A DNA stretch of 64,000 nt from Legionella sp. GTDB lineage: Bacteria > Pseudomonadota > Gammaproteobacteria > Legionellales > Legionellaceae. Location: the NCBI GenBank assembly GCA_031291115.1, contig JARLJQ010000001.1, forward strand, positions 49,883 through 113,882, written 5' to 3'. Under the pieces are notes generated by a model. That model had not been told where the DNA came from and searched no databases. It saw only the letters and a list, made by a program, of their open reading frames with translations. The position numbers were made by a program, and so were the translations under genes. Positions 9,561 to 18,854 of this stretch are shown in pieces (positions within the stretch are counted from its first letter, which is position 1; each line of letters starts with the position of its first letter).

Positions 9561-12500
9561 TGACAGTGAGTAAGATAGTGAAAAAAATTTGGATGATAAT
9601 AGCCATCCTGATTATTCTTATGGCTGTTTTTTCCAGCGTTTTTCGCTCGTTAACCCCGTGGGCAAAAGAATATAAAACGGACATCGAACATCATCTGTCT
9701 GTACTTTTAGGACAACCCGTACACATCCAAAATATTGAAACAGGTTGGTATTGGCTTCAGCCTGTGCTCAAATTAAATCAAGTTACTTTAGGTGACGACT
9801 CCAAAAACACATTTCAGTTAAGTAAATTATTAGTAGGAATTAATTTATTTAAATCTTTGTGGACCTGGCAGATTCAGCCCGGCGTTCTGTACATTGATGA
9901 CATGCATTTAACGCTAAGAGAAAAGTCAGGGAATTGGACTATTAACGGGGTTAGTACGGATTCGCTGAGTAGCGATGACATGACTCCTGAAAAATCAAAA
10001 CAAATGTTAATCTGGCTGTCCCAGCAAGAACGCTTGATAATCAAACATGTTTCTGCTTATTTTTATTTTAGTAATGGCAATTTGATTCCTGTTAATTGGC
10101 TTAATGTATCTGTAGTGAACAGCGGTGGGCATTATAAATTAAAAGGTGATGCCAAGCTTGATCAAACAAACAGTACAGACTTCCAATTATTAGGTGATGG
10201 GTATTTTGATCCAGAGCATTATGAAAATATTGAAGGCAAATTTTATTTTGCAGCCCAAAATATTGCTCCTGCGCAATGGCAAAGTTTATTTCTTAATGCA
10301 ACAGAGCATTTAGTTGAAGGTGGAAAGGGAGATCTTAAATTATGGGTTGATATCCATAAAGGCTCCGTTTCATCTGCTCAAGCCCAAGTAGAATTAAAAC
10401 GATTGGCCTGGCGCTTGCTGAATAAAGAGCATAGCCAGCTGATTCAATCATTTTATGCCAATCTGTCTTGGAAACCGGATAATACAGGCTGGCAATTGCA
10501 CGGTGACCAGATTCAGTTACGTGTTGGTAATCTGAACTGGCCTGAAAATCAAATCTTAGTGAAATACAATGAAGAACAACGAAGCTATCAATTTTATGTA
10601 AGAACAATTATTGTTGAGTCCTTATTGTCTGAAGCCATTAATTGGCCGCAAAGTATTCAGACTTTATTACAAATGAAGCCTCAAGGTGTTTTAAGGGATA
10701 CGCAGGTTTTAGTAAAAGCTCATGATTTTGAGCTCCCTCCTGTTCCAGCATTTAAAAGTCTTGCTGACAGTGTGCCAACACCAAATACATCAGTCAGTAT
10801 TTTATCGGGTAAAAGAAGCTTTGGTGAAATTAATTATGTATTAACACGGTTTGAACAATTAACCTGGAATGCTAACGCAAAGTACCGTATTCCTGGGGTT
10901 AAAAATATTTCTGGTGTTTTAAACTGGCAGCCTGAAGAAGGGCGCTTAGAGCTTGATTCTGAAAACACCAGTATTGCGGTAAAAGGCTATCCTGTTCAAG
11001 AGCTGACATTGATCAATGGTTCTATGGATTGGAAAGAGCTTAGTAGTGGTTTACGCCTCAGTGTGGATCATTTTGTATTGAGTAAACCAGATCTGACATT
11101 TAGTGCACAAGGTGCTGTTGATGAGGTGACTCAGGACTCTGTAGGCAACATTCGTCTTGGTGCTGAGTTTTCAGGTAAAAATTTAGAGCAGTGGGTAGCT
11201 TTTCTGCCGAAGAAGCAAATGAAGCCTAAATTGTATGCCTGGCTGAAAAATGATTTGAAACGTCTTGCGCAAGGCAGTGGTACAATCACTTTAAATGGTT
11301 TGGGTAAAGATTTTCCTTTTGATAATAACGAGGGTGAATTTACCATAGTCAGCCATGCTACTGGTGGTGAAATGCTTATCAATTCAAAATGGAACGTAAT
11401 TAAAGATCTAGAAGGAACAATCCAGTTTAAAAACCGTAACCTGAATATTGATATAGTTAATGCCAATTTTCAGGGCGTTATTGCCAAGCAAATGAATTTG
11501 CGTATCGATGATATTGGCAAAGATAAAGAAACCATGAAAATTACTGGAAGTATTAATGGTTCAGTACAAAAAATGGTGAATTATGTGATGGCTTCGCCAT
11601 TAAAGAGTAAATTAGCTCTTTTAAAGGAGCTGACCGTCAAAGGTTCGGCTTTGTTAAATTTAAGCTTGGAAGTACCGCTTTATCCTGAAAATGACGATGT
11701 TTTGGCTAAAGGTGATCTAACCTTTAAAGATAACGCCATTTCAGTTCAGCATGAGAATGTACACATTAGCGCAGAAGGGCTCACCGGCGAATTATTTTTT
11801 AATGAAGATGGCGTAAGCGACAGCGCTTTAGTGGCCACGGCATTAGGGCATCCTCTGAATATCAAAATACAATCAGTAAAAACACCTACACCAGCCACCA
11901 GCATCAGTATCGATGGAACATGGACTGTTGACTCCATTAAAAATCAATTAAGTGCCCCGATTCTTTCTTTAATAGACGGCTCATTTATGGTGAAGGCCGT
12001 ATTAAAACTGGCTAATAAGCCTACGGATTCCGATACGCTTACCATTAACTCATCATTGCAAGGTTTGGCAGTAAACTTACCCGCTCCTTTAGGAAAAAAA
12101 TCGGATGAGGAAGTGCCTTTAGAGGTGAATCTTGATTTAAACGCAGATAATTCGGTTCGATTAAAAGCAAATTACGATACTCGATTAAGTACCAATTTCT
12201 TATTTAAAACAAAGAATGGTACTTTTGATTTCAGTTCAGGGCAGTTGCGATTAGGCGCTGCAGATGCTGCAAATCGTAATCAGCCTGGGCTTGCTGTAAC
12301 TGGTTCTTTAAAGGGCTTTGATTTGCAGGAATGGAAGGATGTATACACGCGACTTGCTGTAGGAAAAAACAACAGTCTTTTGTTGAGTAGATTGAGTGCG
12401 ATTAATGTAATATTTGATAAAGTCAGCTTTTTGAAACAACAGTTCGATGCGATGACGATTAAAGCAAAACTGTTAGCAAATAAAGATTGGGCTTTTAGTT

Positions 12501-13519
12501 TGCAGCAAAAAAATATAACTGCTGATTTAACTTACAGTGCATCCGGCAATAATTTAAGCGGTTACATCCAGCGCTTGCATTTGGATAAAATAGATACCGC
12601 ATCTCTTAAAGAGCCTCATGAAAAAATGCATCCTAATCAAATTCCTAATCTGAATTTACGTATTGATGATTTATCTGTTGGTACGATTCAGATTGGTGAT
12701 ATTACTTTAAAAACGAAATCCACGCCTGAGCGTTTATCCGTGGATTATTGCCGTATTAACTCCCCTGTTTACCAAATTGATATTGAAGGTCAATGGACGC
12801 AAAAAGCGGCGGTCAATAGAACAAAGCTTGATTTGAAATTAACCAGCACTAATTTGGCTAAAACTTTTGAGCGTTGGAATATTAATCCTGCTGTGGATGC
12901 TAAAAAAGGATTTATGGAATTTCAAGGCGGCTGGAATAATAGCCTGACCAATTTTTCGCTGGCTACCTTAAATGGGGCAATGTATTTAGAGCTTAAAAAC
13001 GGAAGAATAACGCGTTTAAGCAAAGAAACAGAAGAAAAACTTGATCTGGGTAAATTATTAAGCATTCTGAGCCTACAAACCATTCCAAGACGCTTGCAGC
13101 TTGATTTTAGTGACTTATCGAATCAAGGGTATAGCTTTGACGTATTCAAGGGAAATTTTGCCATCAATAAGGGAACTATGGGTACTCAAGACAGCTACCT
13201 TGATGGGCCTGTTGCTTATGCTAGTATGAAAGGTACTCTTGATTTGGTGCGACGGGTTTATGATTTGAACTTAAAGATATCACCTCATATAACGGCAAGT
13301 TTACCTATAGTTGCGACGATTGCAGGTGGACCTGTAGCAGGAGTGGCTACTTGGGTTGCGACTAAGATTATTAATCAAGGGATGCAAAAAATTTCAGCGT
13401 ACAGTTATAAAGTTTCTGGACCCTGGAATCAGCCTGTGGTGCAACAGCTTAGTATTGTGAAGAAGAGAAATGGCGCTGGAACAGTGCTTAATGCAAAAAT
13501 TTCTAAGCTTCAAGAATAG
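9560..13519 (+). CDS. yhdP: YhdP-family AsmA-like inner-membrane protein
   Basis: Very large protein (1319 residues) of the AsmA-like YhdP family. In enterobacteria YhdP bridges the periplasm and takes part in phospholipid transport to the outer membrane. One N-terminal membrane span (about residues 8-30) is followed by a long beta-rich periplasmic repeat region. The C-terminal part has the family-typical ASLPIVATIAGGPVAGVATW near residue 1260 and then YKVSGPWNQPVV. It starts with GTG at 9560 overlapping the fliJ stop, so it may be cotranscribed with the flagellar genes although it is not a flagellar component. Confidence 0.85.
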   Translation: MTVSKIVKKIWMIIAILIILMAVFSSVFRSLTPWAKEYKTDIEHHLSVLLGQPVHIQNIETGWYWLQPVLKLNQVTLGDDSKNTFQLSKLLVGINLFKSLWTWQIQPGVLYIDDMHLTLREKSGNWTINGVSTDSLSSDDMTPEKSKQMLIWLSQQERLIIKHVSAYFYFSNGNLIPVNWLNVSVVNSGGHYKLKGDAKLDQTNSTDFQLLGDGYFDPEHYENIEGKFYFAAQNIAPAQWQSLFLNATEHLVEGGKGDLKLWVDIHKGSVSSAQAQVELKRLAWRLLNKEHSQLIQSFYANLSWKPDNTGWQLHGDQIQLRVGNLNWPENQILVKYNEEQRSYQFYVRTIIVESLLSEAINWPQSIQTLLQMKPQGVLRDTQVLVKAHDFELPPVPAFKSLADSVPTPNTSVSILSGKRSFGEINYVLTRFEQLTWNANAKYRIPGVKNISGVLNWQPEEGRLELDSENTSIAVKGYPVQELTLINGSMDWKELSSGLRLSVDHFVLSKPDLTFSAQGAVDEVTQDSVGNIRLGAEFSGKNLEQWVAFLPKKQMKPKLYAWLKNDLKRLAQGSGTITLNGLGKDFPFDNNEGEFTIVSHATGGEMLINSKWNVIKDLEGTIQFKNRNLNIDIVNANFQGVIAKQMNLRIDDIGKDKETMKITGSINGSVQKMVNYVMASPLKSKLALLKELTVKGSALLNLSLEVPLYPENDDVLAKGDLTFKDNAISVQHENVHISAEGLTGELFFNEDGVSDSALVATALGHPLNIKIQSVKTPTPATSISIDGTWTVDSIKNQLSAPILSLIDGSFMVKAVLKLANKPTDSDTLTINSSLQGLAVNLPAPLGKKSDEEVPLEVNLDLNADNSVRLKANYDTRLSTNFLFKTKNGTFDFSSGQLRLGAADAANRNQPGLAVTGSLKGFDLQEWKDVYTRLAVGKNNSLLLSRLSAINVIFDKVSFLKQQFDAMTIKAKLLANKDWAFSLQQKNITADLTYSASGNNLSGYIQRLHLDKIDTASLKEPHEKMHPNQIPNLNLRIDDLSVGTIQIGDITLKTKSTPERLSVDYCRINSPVYQIDIEGQWTQKAAVNRTKLDLKLTSTNLAKTFERWNINPAVDAKKGFMEFQGGWNNSLTNFSLATLNGAMYLELKNGRITRLSKETEEKLDLGKLLSILSLQTIPRRLQLDFSDLSNQGYSFDVFKGNFAINKGTMGTQDSYLDGPVAYASMKGTLDLVRRVYDLNLKISPHITASLPIVATIAGGPVAGVATWVATKIINQGMQKISAYSYKVSGPWNQPVVQQLSIVKKRNGAGTVLNAKISKLQE

Positions 13520-13539
13520 TACTAAACTAAAAGGAATGT

Positions 13540-13622
13540 GTCGTCCAGAGCGTAGCGAAGGCTCTCCCTTCAGATGGCACCGAGCTACTTGATGGAGGTC
13601 CTTCGCTACGCTCTGGATGACG
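13540..13622. repeat. Dispersed palindromic repeat, family A (copy 2)
   Basis: Left arm GTCGTCCAGAGCGTAGCGAA and right-arm complement TTCGCTACGCTCTGGATGAC are nearly perfect, with a short variable loop. It lies just after the yhdP stop and before the next gene. Confidence 0.85.
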
Positions 13623-13655
13623 GTGTTGAATCTTTATAAAAAAGCGAAGGTATAA

Positions 13656-14198
13656 ATGATGCATCTTATATTAGAACGCTATTGGGCTATTTGTTTACTA
13701 AAGGAAAGCCCTGAAAATACACCTTATTCTATTTCTCGATTATTTATGAGCGGAGTTTTATTGGCTTTGATTATGGTGATTGAATGGAATTTTTCTTATC
13801 TCACTGCGTCCTCTGATTTAGGTACCAATCTATTTATTGCAACCAGCTTGATTCTCTCTTATGTGATTTATACTTACATTATTTTATTTATTAAGGGCTT
13901 GGCTGCAAGGCTTGTGCAAACGGTAACGGCTTTATTTTACATCAGCATTATTATCCATATCTTGGTAACTCCATTACTGTTTTTGGCGCCTTATTTATCA
14001 CAAATTAACTTAAAGAATCCCTTAGTTTTAATTATCGGGGTAATCTATTTATTTTTGAGTATTGGCATTTCAGTATGGCAATTTGTAATCACAGCACATA
14101 TTTACAAACATGCCTTAAGCATTACCCCCATTCAATCAGTTCTAGCCGCCTTTGGTTTAATTGCGGTTAATATTTTAACCGTTTCATCATTACAATGA
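13656..14198 (+). CDS. Integral membrane protein of unknown function
   Basis: I do not recognise this family. The 180 residues contain four or five hydrophobic segments, near residues 30-45, 58-80, 88-112, 122-145 and 155-175, with few charges, so it is almost certainly an inner-membrane protein. A second ATG follows the first directly. GAAGG lies five bases before the start. It ends eight bases before mpl, suggesting a two-gene unit. A loose likeness to Yip1-type membrane proteins was considered but no motif supports it. Confidence 0.7.
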   Translation: MMHLILERYWAICLLKESPENTPYSISRLFMSGVLLALIMVIEWNFSYLTASSDLGTNLFIATSLILSYVIYTYIILFIKGLAARLVQTVTALFYISIIIHILVTPLLFLAPYLSQINLKNPLVLIIGVIYLFLSIGISVWQFVITAHIYKHALSITPIQSVLAAFGLIAVNILTVSSLQ

Positions 14199-14205
14199 GA
14201 GTATT

Positions 14206-15576
14206 ATGCATTTACATATTTTAGGAATCAGCGGGACCTTTATGAGCGCATTGGCTTTACTTGCTCGTGATGCGGGTTATACCGTGACAGGAAGTGATGC
14301 TCAATGTTACCCGCCAATCAGTGATTTACTTTCTGCCAAAGGCATCACCTGGACGGAAGGTTATGAAGACGCCAGTTTGGCTTTAAAAGCCGATATGGTC
14401 ATAGTGGGGAATGCGATTAAGCGAGGAATGCCAGTTCTTGAAGCCGTAATTGAAGCGGGCACCAATTATACCTCTGGCCCACAATGGCTTGCTGAAAATA
14501 TTTTGTCGCGTTATCAGGTTATTGCCGTTTCAGGAACGCATGGTAAAACTACAACAACCTCGATGTTAGCCTGGATTTTAGATCAAGCCGGATTAAATCC
14601 TGGATTTTTAATCGGTGGTGTTTCCTCGGATTTTAATACCAGTGCTCGCCTTGGAACCGGTAAATGGTTTGTTATTGAGGCGGATGAATACGACAGTGCC
14701 TTCTTTGATAAGCGTCCTAAATTCATGCACTATCGTCCACGCATTGCTATTTTAAATAATCTTGAATTTGATCATGCTGATATTTATGCTGATTTGGCAG
14801 CAATTCAGCTGCAGTTCCATTATTTGTTAAGAACGATTCCCGCAAGTGGCGTTGCAATCAAACCACGCGATGATAAAGCCTTAAATGAAGTACTGTCACG
14901 CGGCCACTATTCTCGAGTAGAAGAACTTGCTTTGGATGGTGATGCATCTTGGTCTGTGAAGTTGATTGAAGAAAATGGCTCTGCATTTACCGTGTTGCAT
15001 CAAGGGCAAGAGGTTGCTGAGGTGAATTGGTCTTTAATAGGGCGTTTTAACGTGGAAAATGGCTTAGCAGCACTTGCTGCGAGTGTTAATGCTGGTGTTA
15101 GTCCTAAAGTAGCAGCTGAAGCTCTAGGACGATTTACAGCGGTTAAACGACGATTGGAAGTGAAATCAAATAAACATGGAATTACAATCTATGATGATTT
15201 TGCCCATCATCCTACAGCGATTACAAAAACCATTGATGCTTTAAAACGAAGTAAGCGTCATAAACGTATTTTTGCTGTCTTAGAATTTGCCTCTTATACC
15301 ATGCGTACAGGCGTTCATGCGGATCAAATGGCTCAGGCTTTAGCACCGGTTAATGGTGCTTATATTTTGGAGCCACAAGATTTTAATCTTGACGAAACCG
15401 TAGGTAATTGGACTTGTCCTTATCGAATTTGTAAAAGCACTGAAGAGATTGTGCGTGAAATTACACGTCAGGTTCAAGAGGGCGATGCGGTATTGGTTAT
15501 GAGTAATAGAGGCTTTAATGGCATTCATCAACAATTAATTCATGCTATTGATGAACGTTATGTTGATTTAATTTAA
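14206..15576 (+). CDS. mpl: UDP-N-acetylmuramate:L-Ala-gamma-D-Glu-meso-DAP ligase
   Basis: Mur ligase that reattaches murein tripeptide recovered from cell-wall turnover to UDP-MurNAc in the cytoplasm. At 456 residues it is the usual Mpl length. The N-terminal Rossmann-like HILGISGTFMSALALLA is followed by the ATP loop SGTHGKTTTTSM at about residue 108. The central EADEYDSAFFDKRPKF is characteristic of Mpl and separates it from MurC. The C-terminal domain has YDDFAHHPTAI. No anomaly is visible. Confidence 0.96.
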   Translation: MHLHILGISGTFMSALALLARDAGYTVTGSDAQCYPPISDLLSAKGITWTEGYEDASLALKADMVIVGNAIKRGMPVLEAVIEAGTNYTSGPQWLAENILSRYQVIAVSGTHGKTTTTSMLAWILDQAGLNPGFLIGGVSSDFNTSARLGTGKWFVIEADEYDSAFFDKRPKFMHYRPRIAILNNLEFDHADIYADLAAIQLQFHYLLRTIPASGVAIKPRDDKALNEVLSRGHYSRVEELALDGDASWSVKLIEENGSAFTVLHQGQEVAEVNWSLIGRFNVENGLAALAASVNAGVSPKVAAEALGRFTAVKRRLEVKSNKHGITIYDDFAHHPTAITKTIDALKRSKRHKRIFAVLEFASYTMRTGVHADQMAQALAPVNGAYILEPQDFNLDETVGNWTCPYRICKSTEEIVREITRQVQEGDAVLVMSNRGFNGIHQQLIHAIDERYVDLI

Positions 15577-15849
15577 TATCATTTTATGATCAATTAGATA
15601 AATTAATTATTGCAATCTCTTTTAGAGGTTGTTATAAAAAAAGAGTACATAAATTTTAGTAAGTGCTGAAATAGAGTGGCATTTCATTGTATTACGTTGC
15701 CTGAGACACTTTGATTGATGGTGTTAAGTTATGGTTTTATTTGTTAATACATGTAGGAGCGAAATATTAAATTATTTCGAAGTCATTTTTGGTGATGGCG
15801 TGAATGAAATAATAGGATTGTAGAAGCATGAATTAATAGGAGAGACTAT

Positions 15850-17322
15850 ATGACATTTACCCCACCTTCAGAATTGAATCGCAAGACTTCTGAGATACGC
15901 GATAAATATACTAAATTTTTAGGGCGATATTCTACCTCTCCCGGCTCCAAACATGCAAATAGTCTGATTGCACTTATAGCACAAGTGGATGCGTATGTAA
16001 GTCAGTGTGGGACTGAACGGATTGGTGAACGGGATTCACTTGTCAAAATAAGAAATGAAGCTAATACTGACATTGGTAGCAATCCTGATGAGATAAAACG
16101 GGCGACCTATTTTTTATTAGGTGCATTAATTCATCGTTATTTTCGTTTAAAACAGTCGTACTCGACCTGGAACGTAGCTCCACTCTCATGGCTTTACACT
16201 TCTAAGCCAGAAAAATCTGACTTATATCTAGGCATTAAAAGTGCTTTAAATTTGGAAAACAATCCATTGGATGTGGTAACTATCGTACATTCCCTGGAGA
16301 TATTTCGTGATAATATGCTTTCAAGTGTGGAACTTAAGGGGGCACCGGGAGTAAAAAGTCAGAAATATAAGGATTATCCTCATTTGAAAGACGATGTTAA
16401 TTTTGAAGCCCATTTAAATCTGATGATTAGAGAGCATTATGAAAGCGACGTTGCAGGTTTAATAAAGCAATTTCAAATGGTTACTTTTCTTGAGAACTTT
16501 GCTGCACAGATTGAAGCAGATAGGGTGTCGCTTGAACAGGAGTTGGGGCAATGGTGCAAATCAGGCAATAAACCTTGCGTTCTAACTAGCAAATTGCTTA
16601 AAGAGAATCTCGAAGTTTATTTTAGCGCCAAGTCAGAAAAAGAACAGAATGATAAAAAAGGAATTAAGGACGAGTTGTTGAAATTGGTGGATACGGCTTA
16701 TCTAGCAGATGAATTGCAAGCGGCTCAGTTAGTCGCTTGGTGTAAACTTTTAAAAAGCGCTGCTCCTAAGCAGGCAACAGAAGAATTTATAGTACAGCAT
16801 TTTACAACGCACTTCGCAAATAATCCTGACAAACAAGATATTTACAATCTAATATGCGCGAAGTTAGATAGAAAAGCCACATCCTTCGGTGGAGAAGCCC
16901 AAAAGACATTATTTGATTTTTTTAATAATAATCCTGTTTTTAATTCTATAGCGAGCCAAAAAGAATTGGATTATTCGATGCTTTTTGAGAAGTTGAAAAT
17001 CTCTAATGCAATGATGGGAAACTTTAAACTATGCGGCCTCTATCTCTTTTTATTGGATTGCGGGAATTTGGATGACGCTTTGAAAAGCTATATGAAAACT
17101 GCTCTGGAACTATCAAGAAAACTATCAAATTCTGAGACACTTCTTTATGCTGAATTTTTACAAAATTATATAGAAAAGCAGCCGGAGACCAAGCTTTATG
17201 ATGAGATCTTTATCAGAAAGGATAAGGCTGAAACACAAATTTCTCAATGGGTAATGTCTTTTAAGAAAGAGCAAGAACGCGAGGAAGAAAGAGGTGAAGA
17301 AGTGGTGGTTTTGGGGATGTGA
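15850..17322 (+). CDS. Orphan 490-residue protein, candidate Dot/Icm effector
   Basis: No family is recognised. It is soluble and mostly helical, with no signal peptide or membrane span. The C-terminus (residues about 473-490) reads KKEQEREEERGEEVVVLGM, a Glu-rich block followed by a short hydrophobic end. This is the arrangement reported for E-block secretion signals of Legionella Dot/Icm effectors. The start has a good AGGAGAG ribosome site eight bases upstream. It stands alone, with 270 bases of AT-rich sequence before it and an unrelated candidate effector after it. The effector role is inference. Confidence 0.65.
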   Translation: MTFTPPSELNRKTSEIRDKYTKFLGRYSTSPGSKHANSLIALIAQVDAYVSQCGTERIGERDSLVKIRNEANTDIGSNPDEIKRATYFLLGALIHRYFRLKQSYSTWNVAPLSWLYTSKPEKSDLYLGIKSALNLENNPLDVVTIVHSLEIFRDNMLSSVELKGAPGVKSQKYKDYPHLKDDVNFEAHLNLMIREHYESDVAGLIKQFQMVTFLENFAAQIEADRVSLEQELGQWCKSGNKPCVLTSKLLKENLEVYFSAKSEKEQNDKKGIKDELLKLVDTAYLADELQAAQLVAWCKLLKSAAPKQATEEFIVQHFTTHFANNPDKQDIYNLICAKLDRKATSFGGEAQKTLFDFFNNNPVFNSIASQKELDYSMLFEKLKISNAMMGNFKLCGLYLFLLDCGNLDDALKSYMKTALELSRKLSNSETLLYAEFLQNYIEKQPETKLYDEIFIRKDKAETQISQWVMSFKKEQEREEERGEEVVVLGM

Positions 17323-17365
17323 TGCTCTAAGTAGTTCGAATTGATTGGTTGTTATCTAAATAAAT

Positions 17366-17394
17366 TAGTCATTCCGGTTAATTGGGATGACTAA
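17366..17394. other. Hairpin after the 15850-17322 gene
   Basis: A ten-base stem (TAGTCATTCC and GGGATGACTA, one G-T pair) with an eight-base loop lies about 45 bases downstream of the stop. No T-run follows, so a terminator role is only possible. Confidence 0.4.
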
Positions 17395-17554
17395 CTGTCC
17401 TAAGAGGTATTATCAATTTAATAATTAAACACTTTAATTTTTATTTTGTGCTCAATATTGACACTATGAAGATATATTTGCTAAGTTAGTTGGGTATTAA
17501 TTAACATTATATGTCAATGGAGATCATCATATTATCCACTATTTCTAAAAAAAT

Positions 17555-17712
17555 ATGTCATACAGTTCTTCGTCAAGCGTCTACCGCAGTGCGGAGTCGG
17601 GGGGGGCTTTTTAGTTTCTAATCCTTTCCAACCAGCTAGAGCCTCTTCATCGCAGTTAAATACACCTGCAATTCCTCTTCTTGATTACTGTCAGAAAATA
17701 AAACATGAGTTC
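17555..17712 (+). pseudogene. Frameshifted 5' end of the following gene, with an 8-G tract
   Basis: The ATG at 17555 begins MSYSSSSSVYRSAESGG and enters a run of eight G at 17599-17606, then hits a TAG at 17612. The frame used by the downstream gene is open across the same stretch and reads GGGFLVSNPFQPARASSS, with no start codon of its own. Adding one G would join the two into one 367-residue protein. This could be a sequencing error, a fixed mutation or slipped-strand phase variation. Confidence 0.6.
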
Positions 17713-18657
17713 TTGGAAAAACACCACCAACATGGGCAAACTAAGCTTCGCAATGTCAATCATATCTTCATCTATTTAAATGGAACTCTCTCTCTATTAC
17801 AAAGAAGATCTGCAACGCTGGAAGAAATAGTTACGATCGCTACCCCTGCAAAGGAGAATCCATACGTTTTAATGAAAACGGTCAGTCATTTGTCAGTGAC
17901 CTTATTTGAATTGCTTGATGCGCTTATTCATGCAGAAATATCGCTGGAGAACGCTAGAGAAGAGAGTCTTCAGCTGCGACAGCATTTATTGGCATTGAAA
18001 ATGAATTATGCTTCTGATTTGCCGCAAATAGGTACTGTTCTTGATTTAACTCTTTCTGTTGTCGAGCAGATAAGTCCTGCTAGTTGTTTCATGCAATTAC
18101 GTGACCGTTATCTACTTGAAATTTCGCCTTATCTGGATGAGCTTGGACGCCAAGCAGCTTCATGTCAATTACAAGGTATAGAAAAAATTATATCTGGGTG
18201 GTTAAAAAAATATACTATTGATCTTCGCTCTACTTACAGTATTTTGGTAGGAGCTAGAGGACCAAGAAAAAATATGATTGAGCATCAGTATTTCGTTGAT
18301 TTATATCTACGCCATGGTATGTCACAAGAAAATACCTTAACAGGAGGAATTATTTTTGCAGAAATGCTACCACAACAGATGAATGTGGCTACTTCCCTCT
18401 TAATTCAAGACTTAGCTACTGATTTAATGAATCAAGAGGTAGGAGCCGGAATGTTGGGGAGTCGTGAGGGGATGAATGAGGATATCCTAGGCAAGCATGC
18501 AAAAGCAGTACTTAATACCTTTGCAAAAGGTTCGAAAAAATCTTGTCCTTATCATGCTAATCTTTTAGCGAAGCTATCCTTGTTTGCACCTTCAAGAGCA
18601 CCTTCACCAAAAACGGATCTTTTGGAGCACATCAAAATGGGGGAGGGTCTAGGTTGA
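17713..18657 (+). CDS. Orphan protein, downstream part of a frameshifted candidate effector gene
   Basis: As read, this frame starts at a TTG at 17713 and gives 314 residues, but the frame stays open upstream and the real start is probably the ATG at 17555 (see the preceding entry). The protein is helical, with no membrane segment and no recognised domain. A Cys-containing SKKSCPYHANLLAKLSLFAP lies near the C-terminus, and the protein ends LLEHIKMGEGLG. It lies between another effector-like gene and clpB and converges with clpB across a family B repeat. Function unknown; a secreted effector is a guess based on surroundings and the Ser-rich N-terminus. Confidence 0.6.
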   Translation: MEKHHQHGQTKLRNVNHIFIYLNGTLSLLQRRSATLEEIVTIATPAKENPYVLMKTVSHLSVTLFELLDALIHAEISLENAREESLQLRQHLLALKMNYASDLPQIGTVLDLTLSVVEQISPASCFMQLRDRYLLEISPYLDELGRQAASCQLQGIEKIISGWLKKYTIDLRSTYSILVGARGPRKNMIEHQYFVDLYLRHGMSQENTLTGGIIFAEMLPQQMNVATSLLIQDLATDLMNQEVGAGMLGSREGMNEDILGKHAKAVLNTFAKGSKKSCPYHANLLAKLSLFAPSRAPSPKTDLLEHIKMGEGLG

Positions 18658-18670
18658 AGATCATCGTTAA

Positions 18671-18848
18671 TTTAACGTTAATTCTGGATAAGAACGCGAT
18701 TAAATCGTTGTAGGTTGGGCTGTAAAGCCCAACAAGTGACGCGCCGCTACTTCAATTTAAGTAGTTAGTGCCAATAAGAAGTCGCTGCGCACTCCTGTTG
18801 GGCTTTACAGCCCAACCTACAACGATCTTATGCATAACTCACGTTAAA
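18671..18848. repeat. Dispersed palindromic repeat, family B (copy 1)
   Basis: Long inverted repeat built around two copies of the small palindrome TTGGGCTGTAAAGCCCAA, flanked by TAGGTTGGGC and CGTTAA-type outer arms. It separates the convergent ends of the 17713-18657 gene and clpB and could terminate both. Related copies are at 33068 and 37876. Confidence 0.85.
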
Positions 18849-18854
18849 TTAGCA

